The notes below the pieces were generated by a model, which searched no databases, was not told the DNA's origin, and saw nothing but the letters and a program-made list of their open reading frames with translations. Positions 6,281 to 14,333 of a DNA stretch of 16,305 nucleotides are shown here, piece after piece. The stretch is from Lachnoclostridium sp. UBA7122. Its GTDB lineage: Bacteria > Bacillota > Clostridia > Lachnospirales > Lachnospiraceae. The first letter of the stretch is position 1. Each line of letters begins with the position of its first letter. A program made the translations under genes and the position numbers. The stretch covers positions 1 to 16,305 of the forward strand of contig DKXQ01000247.1 in the NCBI GenBank assembly GCA_002493085.1, read 5' to 3'.

Positions 6281-8004
6281 ATTTAACAATAGATAATAAA
6301 AACGTCCAGGTGCCAGAAGGTACTACTATTTTAAAGGCTGCTTTAGCTGCGGGAACAGTGATTCCTACACTCTGCTATCTGAAAGACCTGAATGAGATAG
6401 GTGCATGCCGTATATGCTGTGTGGAAATAGAGGGTAAAGAAACACTTGTTGCTTCTTGTAATACAAAAGTAGAAGAGGGCATGGTAGTTTATACAAGCAG
6501 CCCGAAGGCACATTATGCCCGCAGGATGAACTTACAGATTATACTTTCACAGCATGATTTCAGGTGTGCAGCATGCCACAGGAATGGAAGCTGTTCCCTG
6601 CAGAAGCTTTGTGCAGATATGAATATTAATGATGTTCCATTTAAACAGGATTTTGAAAAAAATGAGTGGGATGCAGGATTTCCTTTTATCAGGGATGCAG
6701 GCAAATGTATTAAATGCATGAGGTGTGTGCAGATTTGTGATAAAGTACAGTCTTTAAATGTCTGGGATATTATCAATACTGGCAAACGTACAAGCGTTGG
6801 CGTGTCAAAGATGCGCAAAATTACAGAAGCTGACTGTTCAATATGCGGGCAGTGCATTACACACTGTCCGACAGGTGCATTACATGAAAGGGATGATGTC
6901 CGCAAAGTAATGGATGCTATAAGCGACCCTGGCAAAATTGTTGTGGCACAGATTGCACCTGCTGTACGTGCAGCATGGGGAGAGGGACTGGACCTTCCAG
7001 AAGAGATGGCAACAGAAAAGCGTATGGCAGCAGCAGTACGTGCACTTGGCATTGACTATGTATTTGATACAAATTTCAGTGCAGACCTGACAATTATGGA
7101 AGAGGCCAGCGAATTTATTGAACGCATGACACATCATGATGATTACCAGTGGCCCATGTTTACCTCATGTTGTCCAGGCTGGGTGCGGTTTATCAAGTCA
7201 CAGTATCCTGGCATGACAAAACAGCTGTCTACAGCAAAATCACCACAGCAGATGTTTGGTGCAGTAGCAAAAACTTATTTTGCAGAAAAAGTGCTTGATA
7301 TTGACCCTGATAAGATATTTTGTGTGTCAATTATGCCATGTACAGCAAAGAAGGCAGAGTGTGCACTTCCAAACATTAATGATTCAGGTGCAGGCAAGGA
7401 TGTAGATGCTGTACTGACAACAAGGGAATTTGACCGTATGCTCAGGTCAGAGTTAATCTGTCCTGCTAATTTAAATGAGGAAGAGTTTGACTCACCACTT
7501 GGAATGGGCACAGGTGCAGGCGTTATTTTTGGGGCAACAGGCGGTGTTATGGAAGCAGCACTAAGGACAGCTTACTATATATTAAATAAAGAAAATCCTA
7601 AGCCAGATTTATTCCAGATGGTACGCGGGCTTGATGGCATAAAAGAAGTAAACTTTGAGATAGCTGGCATACCAGTAAAAGCTGCTGTAGTGCACGGGCT
7701 TGGCAATACACGCAAGCTTATGGAAAAAATCCAGTCAGGCAGTGCAGAGTACGATTTTGTTGAAGTGATGGCATGTCCAGGCGGCTGTTCAGGCGGTGGC
7801 GGGCAGCCGGTCACAGAAGGCCGTGAAATGGCAGGAGAACGTGGCAGGAAATTATACCAGTTAGACAGCAGCAACCCTCTGAGATTTTCACATGAAAACC
7901 CTTCTGTCATTGTACTATATGAAAAGTATCTGGAAAAACCACTGTCACATAAGGCGCATAAGCTGCTGCATACAGACCATATGGGATGGTCTATGCCTGT
8001 TTAA
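6274..8004 (+). CDS. hydA: [FeFe] hydrogenase, CpI-like modular type
   Basis: 576 aa, almost the length of Clostridium pasteurianum CpI, with the same module order. N-terminal [2Fe-2S] plant-ferredoxin domain (C34, C45, C48, C62); His/Cys-ligated 4Fe-4S (H94, C98, C101, C107); two ferredoxin 4Fe-4S clusters (C145/148/151/155 and C188/191/194/198); then the H-cluster domain with all three signatures: L1 T-S-C299-C300-P-G-W, L2 M-P-C356-T-A-K-K-A-E-C, L3 M-A-C501-P-G-G-C505-S-G-G-G-G. C299 is the proton-relay cysteine and is present, as are the four H-cluster Cys ligands, so it should be catalytically competent. It reversibly reduces protons to H2 in the cytoplasm. Its start codon overlaps the end of the GltD-like gene, implying coupled translation and a two-subunit complex. 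The maturases HydE, HydF and HydG must be encoded elsewhere. No clear terminator is seen after it. Confidence 0.97.
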   Translation: MVNLTIDNKNVQVPEGTTILKAALAAGTVIPTLCYLKDLNEIGACRICCVEIEGKETLVASCNTKVEEGMVVYTSSPKAHYARRMNLQIILSQHDFRCAACHRNGSCSLQKLCADMNINDVPFKQDFEKNEWDAGFPFIRDAGKCIKCMRCVQICDKVQSLNVWDIINTGKRTSVGVSKMRKITEADCSICGQCITHCPTGALHERDDVRKVMDAISDPGKIVVAQIAPAVRAAWGEGLDLPEEMATEKRMAAAVRALGIDYVFDTNFSADLTIMEEASEFIERMTHHDDYQWPMFTSCCPGWVRFIKSQYPGMTKQLSTAKSPQQMFGAVAKTYFAEKVLDIDPDKIFCVSIMPCTAKKAECALPNINDSGAGKDVDAVLTTREFDRMLRSELICPANLNEEEFDSPLGMGTGAGVIFGATGGVMEAALRTAYYILNKENPKPDLFQMVRGLDGIKEVNFEIAGIPVKAAVVHGLGNTRKLMEKIQSGSAEYDFVEVMACPGGCSGGGGQPVTEGREMAGERGRKLYQLDSSNPLRFSHENPSVIVLYEKYLEKPLSHKAHKLLHTDHMGWSMPV

Positions 8005-8077
8005 ATTCAAAAATCAACCTTTTGCACAAAAAAATAGAACTTCTTTATAAAAAAAATAGAAAAAATTACAAATTTTG

Positions 8078-8106
8078 TTTGCAAATTAGCCATAATCATG
8101 TACAAT
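8078..8106 (+). promoter_or_regulatory. glgCD promoter
   Basis: TTTGCA (8078-8083), 17 bases, TACAAT (8101-8106), 43 bases before the glgC start. The region upstream (8005-8077) is a very A-rich stretch that could act as an UP element. No cre site or riboswitch fold was recognised. Confidence 0.6.
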
Positions 8107-8149
8107 AGTAATAGTAGTATAAATTTCAAAAAGAAAAGGAGAAAAGAAA

Positions 8150-9355
8150 ATGGGCAAAGAGATGATAGCTATGCTTCTTGCCGGTGGACAGGGTTCCCGC
8201 CTTTATGCGCTTACCCAGAAACTGGCAAAACCTGCAGTTCCATTTGGCGGCAAATACCGTATTATTGACTTTCCGCTGTCAAATTGTGTAAACTCAGGAA
8301 TTGATACAGTAGGTATTTTAACACAATACCAGCCACTGGTTTTAAATGAATATATAGGGAATGGACAGCCATGGGACCTTGACCGTCTGTATGGTGGTGT
8401 ACATGTGCTGCCTCCTTACCAGCAGGCTTCTGGTTCTGACTGGTACAAGGGCACTGCAAACGCAATATATCAGAATATTTCATTTATAGACCGCTATGAC
8501 CCGGAATATGTCATAATTCTTTCTGGTGACCAGATTTGCAAGCAGGATTACAGGGATTTCCTGCGTTTCCATAAGGAAAAAGAAGCAGAATTTTCTGTAG
8601 CTGTTATGGAAGTGCCATGGGAAGAAGCTCCGAGGTTTGGCCTGATGGTTGCTGATGAAAATGACAAGATTACAGAATTCCAGGAGAAACCAAAAGAGCC
8701 TAAATCCAACCTGGCATCTATGGGCATTTATATCTTTAACTGGGACATACTCAGGAAATACCTGATTGAAGATGAAGAAGACCCACAGTCTGAAAATGAC
8801 TTTGGCAATAACATTATTCCTAACCTTTTAAGGGATAACAGGAATATGTATGCATACCGTTTCAAAGGATACTGGAAGGATGTAGGAACTATTTCTTCAC
8901 TTTGGGAAGCTAATATGGAAGTGCTTGACCCAGAACACAGCGGCATCAATTTATTTGACGAGGACTGGAAAATTTACAGCCGCAACAGTGGAATGACCGG
9001 CCATAAAATCAATGCAGGCGCTTATGTGGAGAATTCTATGATTACAGATGGCTGCAATATATCTGGCAGTGTTAAACACTCTATTCTGTTTTCAGGAGTA
9101 AAAATAGAAGAGGGTGCTGAGGTAGAAGATGCAGTAATTATGGGCAATGCGATGATTAAATCTGGTGCAAAAGTAAAACACTGCATAATAGCAGAAGATG
9201 TAATTATCGGGAATGACGCTGTTGTCGGACAAATGCCAGAAGGTGACAGCAAAGGGGTGGCAACAGTTGGTCCGGCTATTTATGTTGGTGACAATGCCGT
9301 AGTTGGACCAGATGCAATGGTCAGTGATAATGTAAAGGATGGTGATAAACAATGA
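8150..9355 (+). CDS. glgC: Glucose-1-phosphate adenylyltransferase, catalytic subunit
   Basis: 401 aa. It makes ADP-glucose from ATP and glucose-1-phosphate, the committed step of bacterial glycogen synthesis. The pyrophosphorylase signature L-L-A11-G-G-Q-G-S-R-L is intact, followed by K-P-A-V-P-F-G-G-K-Y-R (27-37), the catalytic Asp in S-G-D127-Q-I, the sugar-phosphate region (F-Q-E-K180-P; S-E-N-D-F-G, 214-219) and Y-W-K-D-V-G-T (241-247). The C-terminal part (about 285-395) is a left-handed beta-helix with I-x-G-x-A type hexapeptide repeats. The loop after D127 reads Q-I-C-K-Q-D rather than the more usual H-I-Y-K-x-D, a mild substitution. AAGGAG (8136-8141) is eight bases before the ATG. 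It overlaps glgD by four bases (ATGA), so the two subunits are translationally coupled. Confidence 0.95.
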   Translation: MGKEMIAMLLAGGQGSRLYALTQKLAKPAVPFGGKYRIIDFPLSNCVNSGIDTVGILTQYQPLVLNEYIGNGQPWDLDRLYGGVHVLPPYQQASGSDWYKGTANAIYQNISFIDRYDPEYVIILSGDQICKQDYRDFLRFHKEKEAEFSVAVMEVPWEEAPRFGLMVADENDKITEFQEKPKEPKSNLASMGIYIFNWDILRKYLIEDEEDPQSENDFGNNIIPNLLRDNRNMYAYRFKGYWKDVGTISSLWEANMEVLDPEHSGINLFDEDWKIYSRNSGMTGHKINAGAYVENSMITDGCNISGSVKHSILFSGVKIEEGAEVEDAVIMGNAMIKSGAKVKHCIIAEDVIIGNDAVVGQMPEGDSKGVATVGPAIYVGDNAVVGPDAMVSDNVKDGDKQ

Positions 9356-10503
9356 TGAAAACTGAGAACACAAATGCACTGGGCATTATTTTCCCAAATA
9401 TTTATGATGAGCTTGTACCTGAACTGACCAGTGAACGACTGATGGCTTCTCTTCCTTTTGCAAGCCGTTACCGCATAATTGACTTTGTGCTTTCCAGTAT
9501 GGTAAGCTGTGGCATTGACAATATTGCAGTACTGGTGCGCAAAAACTATTTTTCACTGCTTGACCACCTGGGTTCTGGCCGTGAGTGGGATTTAACACGC
9601 AAAAATGGCGGATTAACCATATTTCCTCCATTTGCTGAGAAAAATATGGATGTTTCCTCTGGCAAAGTCAGCATGATTGCAAACCTGACCGGTTTCTTAA
9701 AATCGCAGAGGGAAAAATATGTAATTCTCTCAGATGCAAACATAGTATCTAATTTTGATTTTAATGCGCTGTTAGATACACATATTGAAAGTGGTGCAGA
9801 TGTCACAGTTGCCTATACAAAACAAAAACTTCCACAGAGCATTATAGAGGCAGAAAATACTACAAAATCTATGTACTATACCATTGACATGGATGGCACA
9901 CGTGTTAAGAAAATCAATATCAATTCCAAGGAAGAAGGAATACAGAATTTTTCAATGAACACATATGTATTTGAGCGTGAGAAACTGGTGCAGCTGGTTA
10001 ATGAAGTGCTTATTGCTGGTGGAATTTACCTGGAAAGGGATGTACTGATGCCAAGGCTTGGCTCGTTAAATATACATGGCTATGAGTATAAAGAATATGT
10101 TGCACGTATTGACAGCCTGAAGGGTTACTTTGATGAGAACATGAAACTCTTAGACAATGAAAATCTGGATGCACTGTTTGGCAATGGCAAGAACCCGATT
10201 CATACAAAAGTCCGTGATGATAACCCGACACGTTATATTACAGGGGCTTCAGCTAAGAATGTAATGGTAGCTGACGGCTGTGTTATTGAAGGAGATATAG
10301 AGAATAGTATTCTTTTCAGAGGTGTAAAAGTAGGCAAAGGAGCAAAGGTTAAAAACTCTATACTTATGCAGGATACAGTAGTCGGAGAAGGCGCCAATGT
10401 TGACTATGTTATAACAGATAAGAAAGTACAGATTACAGAAGGCAAGGAGTTAAAAGGAACAGATACATTCCCTGTTTTTATAGCAAAGAAACAGGTAGTC
10501 TGA
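9352..10503 (+). CDS. glgD: GlgD, GlgC-like regulatory subunit of ADP-glucose pyrophosphorylase
   Basis: 383 aa, a paralogue of the upstream GlgC. It keeps the fold (A-S-R39-Y-R-I-I-D-F, E-W-D-L-T-R, a C-terminal beta-helix from about residue 285), but the glycine-rich nucleotide loop is gone: where GlgC has AGGQGSR, this protein reads F-P-N-I-Y-D-E, and the catalytic G-D becomes L-S-D-A-N (126-130). This is the hallmark of Firmicute GlgD, which has little or no activity alone but raises the activity of GlgC in a GlgCD heterotetramer (established for Bacillus and related systems). The start overlaps the glgC stop by four bases; a second ATG follows immediately (9355), so the first or second Met could be used. 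No glgA or glgB is visible next to it; a hairpin follows the gene. Confidence 0.94.
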   Translation: MMKTENTNALGIIFPNIYDELVPELTSERLMASLPFASRYRIIDFVLSSMVSCGIDNIAVLVRKNYFSLLDHLGSGREWDLTRKNGGLTIFPPFAEKNMDVSSGKVSMIANLTGFLKSQREKYVILSDANIVSNFDFNALLDTHIESGADVTVAYTKQKLPQSIIEAENTTKSMYYTIDMDGTRVKKININSKEEGIQNFSMNTYVFEREKLVQLVNEVLIAGGIYLERDVLMPRLGSLNIHGYEYKEYVARIDSLKGYFDENMKLLDNENLDALFGNGKNPIHTKVRDDNPTRYITGASAKNVMVADGCVIEGDIENSILFRGVKVGKGAKVKNSILMQDTVVGEGANVDYVITDKKVQITEGKELKGTDTFPVFIAKKQVV

Positions 10504-10539
10504 TTCTTATTGCCAAAATAAGTTTATATATACTAATAC

Positions 10540-10566
10540 TGGCTCTGGGGCAATGTCCCAGAGCCA
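10540..10566. terminator. Perfect 10-bp hairpin between convergent genes
   Basis: Bases 10540-10549 pair perfectly with 10557-10566 around a seven-base loop. It is GC-rich and lies 36 bases after glgD and 14 bases after the stop of the convergent WYL gene. There is no proper T-tract on either side, so it is at best a non-canonical, shared terminator or an mRNA 3'-end stabiliser. Confidence 0.6.
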
Positions 10567-10580
10567 TAATCCAGGAAATA

Positions 10581-11546
10581 TCAACGCATACTTATGTCAT
10601 ATTGTCTTTTAAGCCGTTCTTTTAGTTTTCTAAGAAATTGTTCATTGCCTTTGACAGCCAGTGTTGGGCCAAATGATAAAACTTCCACTAATAGTTCAGT
10701 TTCCATGCTTTTATTATAATATATAAGACATTCATATGTATCACTATCTATTTTCGTTGTATTTTTTTCATAATTAGCAAAGTGCAGCATCGCCCGCTCA
10801 AGAGTATTCCGTTTATTTTTAATAAGGAGCTTAACAGGTTCTTTATAGTAACTGTTTCGTATAAGTGAATTTAAATTATAATCTTTAGAATAGGTTTTTT
10901 CTGTAATATTACAGGTTTGTATACGTGAAATATTCAAAGTTTCCAGCTTTATCCTGCCATGTCCGGCATCTTTTAAGGCAAGCAGGCGGAACTTGTCATT
11001 TTTTACAGAGTATTCTAAACGTGCAGGTACATAATAGTGATGTACCCTGTTTCCCTTTGGGGATGTATAGTCTATATCCACGTACTTGCAGTTTTTCTGG
11101 GCATAGAGCAAAGTGCGGAAGTTATAGCGGTATTTTTCATCATTATAAGGGTCTCCGTCAGAGAACTGGTCATAGTAACAAAACTGCTCCTGTTTCCACA
11201 GAGGGGTGACACAGGCAAGCATGCCATTAAGTTCTTCAGATTGTTCTTTACTGAGAAATAATCCTATACGGGGGTCAGATAGCAGTGCTTTAAGATATGA
11301 TTTTTCAAGCTTTGAAACTGGTGTAGTGAAAGAAGATGAGATTTTGGAGCGGTATAAACTGCCATCCTTTTCAAATAAATCCCAAGTGCCGCTTTCAAGT
11401 TTAGGTATAATTGAAAGCATGCTTTCTTCAAATCCTTCACTACACACCTGTCTGCGGATATCCTGTATTGTAAGTGCATCTTGTCTGCACAGCAGATGTC
11501 TTAACACCTGGTAATAACAATTATATATTTCTGAAAATATTTCCAT
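10581..11546 (-). CDS. WYL-domain transcriptional regulator (second of a tandem pair)
   Basis: 321 aa. The N-terminal part (1-90) is helical and DNA-binding-like, with a short winged-helix-like segment (L25-T-I-Q-D-I-R-R...). A WYL domain spans about 142-212 (Y155-V-D-I-D-Y, Y171-Y-V-P-A-R-L-E-Y, F186-R-L-L-A-L, I206-S-R-I). The C-terminal part (235-318) fits the WCX extension (V-K-L-L-I, E-V-L-S-F-G, L-K-E-R-L). The literal W-Y-L triplet is degenerate (K-F-R-L-L), which is common. WYL domains bind nucleic acid or nucleotide ligands and control DNA-damage or defence genes in several systems. AGGTGA (11554-11559) is seven bases before the ATG. It follows the other WYL gene by 38 bases, surely as one operon, divergent from rtcB. 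It is convergent with glgD, with which no link is apparent. Confidence 0.8.
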   Translation of the reverse strand: MEIFSEIYNCYYQVLRHLLCRQDALTIQDIRRQVCSEGFEESMLSIIPKLESGTWDLFEKDGSLYRSKISSSFTTPVSKLEKSYLKALLSDPRIGLFLSKEQSEELNGMLACVTPLWKQEQFCYYDQFSDGDPYNDEKYRYNFRTLLYAQKNCKYVDIDYTSPKGNRVHHYYVPARLEYSVKNDKFRLLALKDAGHGRIKLETLNISRIQTCNITEKTYSKDYNLNSLIRNSYYKEPVKLLIKNKRNTLERAMLHFANYEKNTTKIDSDTYECLIYYNKSMETELLVEVLSFGPTLAVKGNEQFLRKLKERLKRQYDISMR

Positions 11547-11584
11547 AAAATTATCACCTGTTTTTCTTTATGGACTATCATTAT

Positions 11585-12844
11585 TTATCCACATATCTGG
11601 TACATGTAATACATTTCCTGTAAATCGCGATAAAAACGCCGTTCTACTGATTTTGCAGTACATTCCAGTGAAATAATCCTGCCTGTGAATGTGCGTATCC
11701 ATGGAAGCATCTCATTGCAGTCAAAGACCTCAGTTTCATATATGTATATATTCTGCTCCTTTTTTGTAACTGTACCGCCCCTGCCTTCACGTTTTAAACG
11801 CCCAACTATATAATTTTCATCAGGCTCTATAACATGTACTTCCATTTTCAGTCTTTCGGTATGGTGGTTTTCAGTGCTCTGGAATGATACACCCCATGCC
11901 TGCTGCCGGTTTTTATCAAGTTTTTTTATTAATTCATCATAACCGGGGATATTATAACCATCATTACTTTTTATTTCTTCTGGCACAGCTTTTTTTATTG
12001 CATCCAGACGGAAGCATGTAAAACGCCTTGTTTTATTTATATACCCACATAAAAAACGTCTGCCGCTTCTTGTGCTTGTAAAAATCTGCAGCGGTATACA
12101 GGTTATAGCCCTGGTTCTTCCTGTTTTTGTGCTTTTTATTTCAAGCTTTGCCCCTGTTTTTTTATTTATTATATCTAAAATTGTAAGAAGCAGGGCATCT
12201 TCCAGTGTATGTACAAAAAAACTGTGTTTTACACGGAAAGACTTGTTACTAAAGTCAAACTGCTCTAAAAAACTATTGCCTATTATGCCAAAATTGCCAG
12301 CCATCTGGTAAAATGCAAGCGCATCCAGTATGCTGCTATTTGCCCTTATCCAGAACGCTAAAGCATTGTCAATAAAAAAGACTACTGTTTTGCCAGTTTT
12401 TTTTCTATTTAAGAGTCCCGTTTTTTCATAAGCATTGCATTTGCGGCGTACTGTCTGGGTATCAAAAATAGTATTGTATTTTGCCATCAGGCTATCAGTT
12501 ATTTCTTCTGCTGTCAGTTTTGTGCCATCCTGAAGTAAGTCCAGTATAAGAAAATGCAATATAATGTCATTGTCAGTGAAGCTTTTTGTCTTCCAGACCC
12601 GGAACAGTGGGTTTGTATCTAAAAGATTACTGTCTATAGCAAGGGAAATATTATAGCCATTAGATACATGGTCTTTACGTACATAGGGGCTAAGCCAGCT
12701 TTCTAAGCGTCTCCTCTCATTGTCATAGGTGCGGAGGCTTTTATACTGGAATTCGTCCCTGGTTTTAAAGCCATAGACAAAAAAATCCCGGATGTACTCC
12801 CTGGTCTTTGGAAAACTTTTTACAAGTTCTTTAAAAGCAGACAT
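11585..12844 (-). CDS. WYL-domain transcriptional regulator (first of a tandem pair)
   Basis: 419 aa from the start chosen here. An ATG 39 bases further upstream (12883) is in frame, but it lies within the promoter -10 region, and an intervening ATG overlaps the Shine-Dalgarno itself. AGGAGA (12853-12858) eight bases before the ATG at 12844 decides for MSAFKELV. Residues about 85-152 look like a winged helix-turn-helix (L-T-A-E-E-I-T...T-V-R-R-K). About 215-287 is a WYL domain with a recognisable signature: I-P-L-Q-I-F-T-S-x-R-S-G-R-R-F-L-C-G-Y then F-R-L-D-A-I-K. The C-terminal segment (315-417) would be a WCX-like ligand or dimer region. First gene of a two-gene operon divergent from rtcB, with 140 bases between the start codons. 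Paired WYL regulators that work together are known (PafB/PafC in mycobacteria). Control of rtcB is inferred from position only. Confidence 0.83.
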   Translation of the reverse strand: MSAFKELVKSFPKTREYIRDFFVYGFKTRDEFQYKSLRTYDNERRRLESWLSPYVRKDHVSNGYNISLAIDSNLLDTNPLFRVWKTKSFTDNDIILHFLILDLLQDGTKLTAEEITDSLMAKYNTIFDTQTVRRKCNAYEKTGLLNRKKTGKTVVFFIDNALAFWIRANSSILDALAFYQMAGNFGIIGNSFLEQFDFSNKSFRVKHSFFVHTLEDALLLTILDIINKKTGAKLEIKSTKTGRTRAITCIPLQIFTSTRSGRRFLCGYINKTRRFTCFRLDAIKKAVPEEIKSNDGYNIPGYDELIKKLDKNRQQAWGVSFQSTENHHTERLKMEVHVIEPDENYIVGRLKREGRGGTVTKKEQNIYIYETEVFDCNEMLPWIRTFTGRIISLECTAKSVERRFYRDLQEMYYMYQICG

Positions 12845-12852
12845 TTTTACCA

Positions 12853-12858
12853 TCTCCT
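12853..12858 (-). promoter_or_regulatory. Ribosome binding site that sets the WYL-1 start
   Basis: AGGAGA on the minus strand, eight bases before the ATG at 12844. It shows that the in-frame ATGs at 12853 and 12883 are not the start. Confidence 0.75.
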
Positions 12859-12880
12859 GTAAAATTTGTTTTATGAATAG

Positions 12881-12940
12881 CAATAGTATACCACAATCCG
12901 CAACTTTTTTGAAATGATAAAGTGGCAGATATTGTATAAA
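12881..12940. promoter_or_regulatory. Imperfect dyad across the WYL/rtcB intergenic region; weak rtcB promoter
   Basis: CAATA-N5-CCAC (12881-12894) is mirrored by GTGG-N4-TATTG (12922-12934), with 27 bases between. The left arm covers the -10 of the WYL operon; the right arm abuts the probable rtcB -10 TATAAA (12935-12940). The rtcB promoter has no -35 at proper distance (AAATGA at 17 bases; a TTGAAA lies 20 bases away), as expected for an activator-dependent promoter. A candidate binding region for the WYL proteins; the symmetry is weak and could be chance. Confidence 0.35.
12885..12893 (-). promoter_or_regulatory. Extended -10 promoter of the WYL operon
   Basis: On the minus strand TGG-TATACT (TG at 12892-12893, -10 at 12885-12890). 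No good -35 is seen; the extended -10 may compensate. It lies about 41 bases upstream of the chosen start. Confidence 0.5.
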
Positions 12941-12984
12941 ATGATACCAGAGTCAAGAACAAGTAAAAGAATGGAGGGCTTAAT

Positions 12985-14217
12985 ATGTTTGTTTTATATA
13001 ATGACAATACAAAATTTCCAGTAAAAATATGGCTAGAGGATGAAAGCCAGCTTGAAGAAAGCTGTATTGGGCAGGCATACAACTTGTCACAACTTCCATT
13101 TATCCACAAATGGGTATGCCTGATGCCAGATACCCATACAGGAAAAGGGATGCCTATTGGTGGTGTAATTGCAACAAAAGATGTAATTATTCCAAATGCT
13201 GTAGGCTCTGATATAGGCTGTGGCATGGATTTTATCCCGACAAATATACATATGGATGATATACAGGAAATACAGACTGGCAATGGAACTATAATACAGG
13301 CAATTATTGGCAATATTATGAGAAGCATCCCGCTAGGCACAGAAAGATATAAGACACCACAGGAGTCACAGGTGCTTGATAATGCAAAGAAAGAGATAGA
13401 CAAATATAAAGATGATGCAGAGCTGCTTCCCCTGATTGATGATGGGTATTTCCAGATTGGAAGCCTGGGAGGAGGCAACCATTTTCTGGAACTGCAAAAA
13501 GACCAGGACGGATATTTGTGCATTATGATACACTCTGGCAGCCGCCATCTTGGGAAAGCAATATGTGACTATTTCCACGAAAAAGCAAGAGAACTGGACA
13601 GGATGTGGTACAGTGAAGTAAAGGATGAATACCGTCTTGCATTTTTACCAGTCCACTCAAAAGAGGGGCAGCAGTATATAAACTGGATGAACCTGGCTAT
13701 GGACTATGCTTTTGAAAACCGTGCGCATATGCTAGAAAAAATTTGTACTATTGTAAAAGAACTTATAGAAAAACATACAGGGCATACAGTGGAATTTGGC
13801 GAAGAAATTAATTGCCACCACAACTATGCCGCACTTGAAAACCACTATAATGCCAATGTCTGGGTACACCGCAAAGGAGCAGCAAGGGCACGGGAGGGAG
13901 AGATGGCAGTAATACCAGGGGCGATGGGTTCTTACAGCTATGTAGTAGAAGGAAAAGGCAATAAAGAATCCTTTTGTTCCTCATCACATGGCGCAGGAAG
14001 GAATTATTCAAGGTCAGGTGCAGTACAGGCATTTTCCGTAGAGAAAGTTATGGTAGATTTAAAAGAACAGGGCGTTGTACTTGGAAAGCGCAAGAAAAAT
14101 GACGTGGCAGAAGAGTGCCGCTTTGCTTATAAAGATATAGATTTTGTTATGTCACAACAGCTTGATATGGTTGTACCAGTCAGGAAACTTAAAACTATTG
14201 GTGTGGTTAAAGGATGA
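12985..14217 (+). CDS. rtcB: RtcB, 3'-phosphate/5'-OH RNA ligase
   Basis: 410 aa, matching the roughly 408 aa bacterial RtcB. It joins RNA 3'-phosphate or 2',3'-cyclic phosphate ends to 5'-OH ends using GTP and Mn2+, repairing tRNAs or rRNA cut by ribotoxins. Active-site residues sit almost exactly where the E. coli ones do: D76 and C79 in V-G-S-D-I-G-C-G-M, H166 in G-G-G-N-H-F, H183 in I-H-S-G-S-R-H, H279 in H-H-N-Y, and the guanylated H335 in S-S-S-H-G-A-G-R. P-D-T-H-T-G-K-G-M-P-I-G-G (48-60) is also intact, so it should be active. GGAGGG (12973-12978) is six bases before the ATG. No rtcA cyclase or archease accompanies it. The divergent neighbours are two WYL regulators, not the sigma-54 activator RtcR used in proteobacteria. 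No clear terminator follows. Confidence 0.96.
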   Translation: MFVLYNDNTKFPVKIWLEDESQLEESCIGQAYNLSQLPFIHKWVCLMPDTHTGKGMPIGGVIATKDVIIPNAVGSDIGCGMDFIPTNIHMDDIQEIQTGNGTIIQAIIGNIMRSIPLGTERYKTPQESQVLDNAKKEIDKYKDDAELLPLIDDGYFQIGSLGGGNHFLELQKDQDGYLCIMIHSGSRHLGKAICDYFHEKARELDRMWYSEVKDEYRLAFLPVHSKEGQQYINWMNLAMDYAFENRAHMLEKICTIVKELIEKHTGHTVEFGEEINCHHNYAALENHYNANVWVHRKGAARAREGEMAVIPGAMGSYSYVVEGKGNKESFCSSSHGAGRNYSRSGAVQAFSVEKVMVDLKEQGVVLGKRKKNDVAEECRFAYKDIDFVMSQQLDMVVPVRKLKTIGVVKG

Positions 14218-14269
14218 AAAGAATTTATAATTATTAATGCATATAAAAATGTTATAATATATTTATATA

Positions 14270-14311
14270 ATTATGCTTGACAATAATATTATCATAACGT
14301 ATAATATTATT
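14270..14311 (+). promoter_or_regulatory. Consensus promoter with operator dyad (copy 1)
   Basis: TTGACA (14277-14282), 17 bases, TATAAT (14300-14305): a perfect sigma-A promoter. AATAATATTAT (14282-14292) and ATAATATTATT (14301-14311) form a perfect 11-bp inverted repeat with an eight-base spacer, overlapping the -10. Bases 14270-14305 match 15644-15679, upstream of the BlaI-family gene, at 34 of 36 positions. It is therefore the probable BlaI operator. Confidence 0.82.
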
Positions 14312-14333
14312 AAAAATTTTAAGGAGTGGTTTA

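Noticed and set aside
6513..7052. Antisense open frame opposite hydA
   Set aside because: Same reason: the hydA motifs cover the region completely and there is no ribosome site or recognisable protein.
8005..8149. Possible riboswitch, cre site or terminator between hydA and glgC
   Set aside because: Only A-rich sequence and a good promoter are seen; no stable stem with a T-tract and no TGNAANCGNTNNCA-like site.
12845..12883. N-terminal extension of the first WYL regulator starting at 12883
   Set aside because: The AGGAGA at 12853-12858 points to the ATG at 12844, and the upstream ATG lies at the -10 promoter element.
12923..12937. TGGCAG...TTG resembling a sigma-54 -24/-12 promoter upstream of rtcB
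   Set aside because: The distance between the GG and the second element is two bases too short and the -12 GC is absent. RtcR-type sigma-54 control is therefore not supported.
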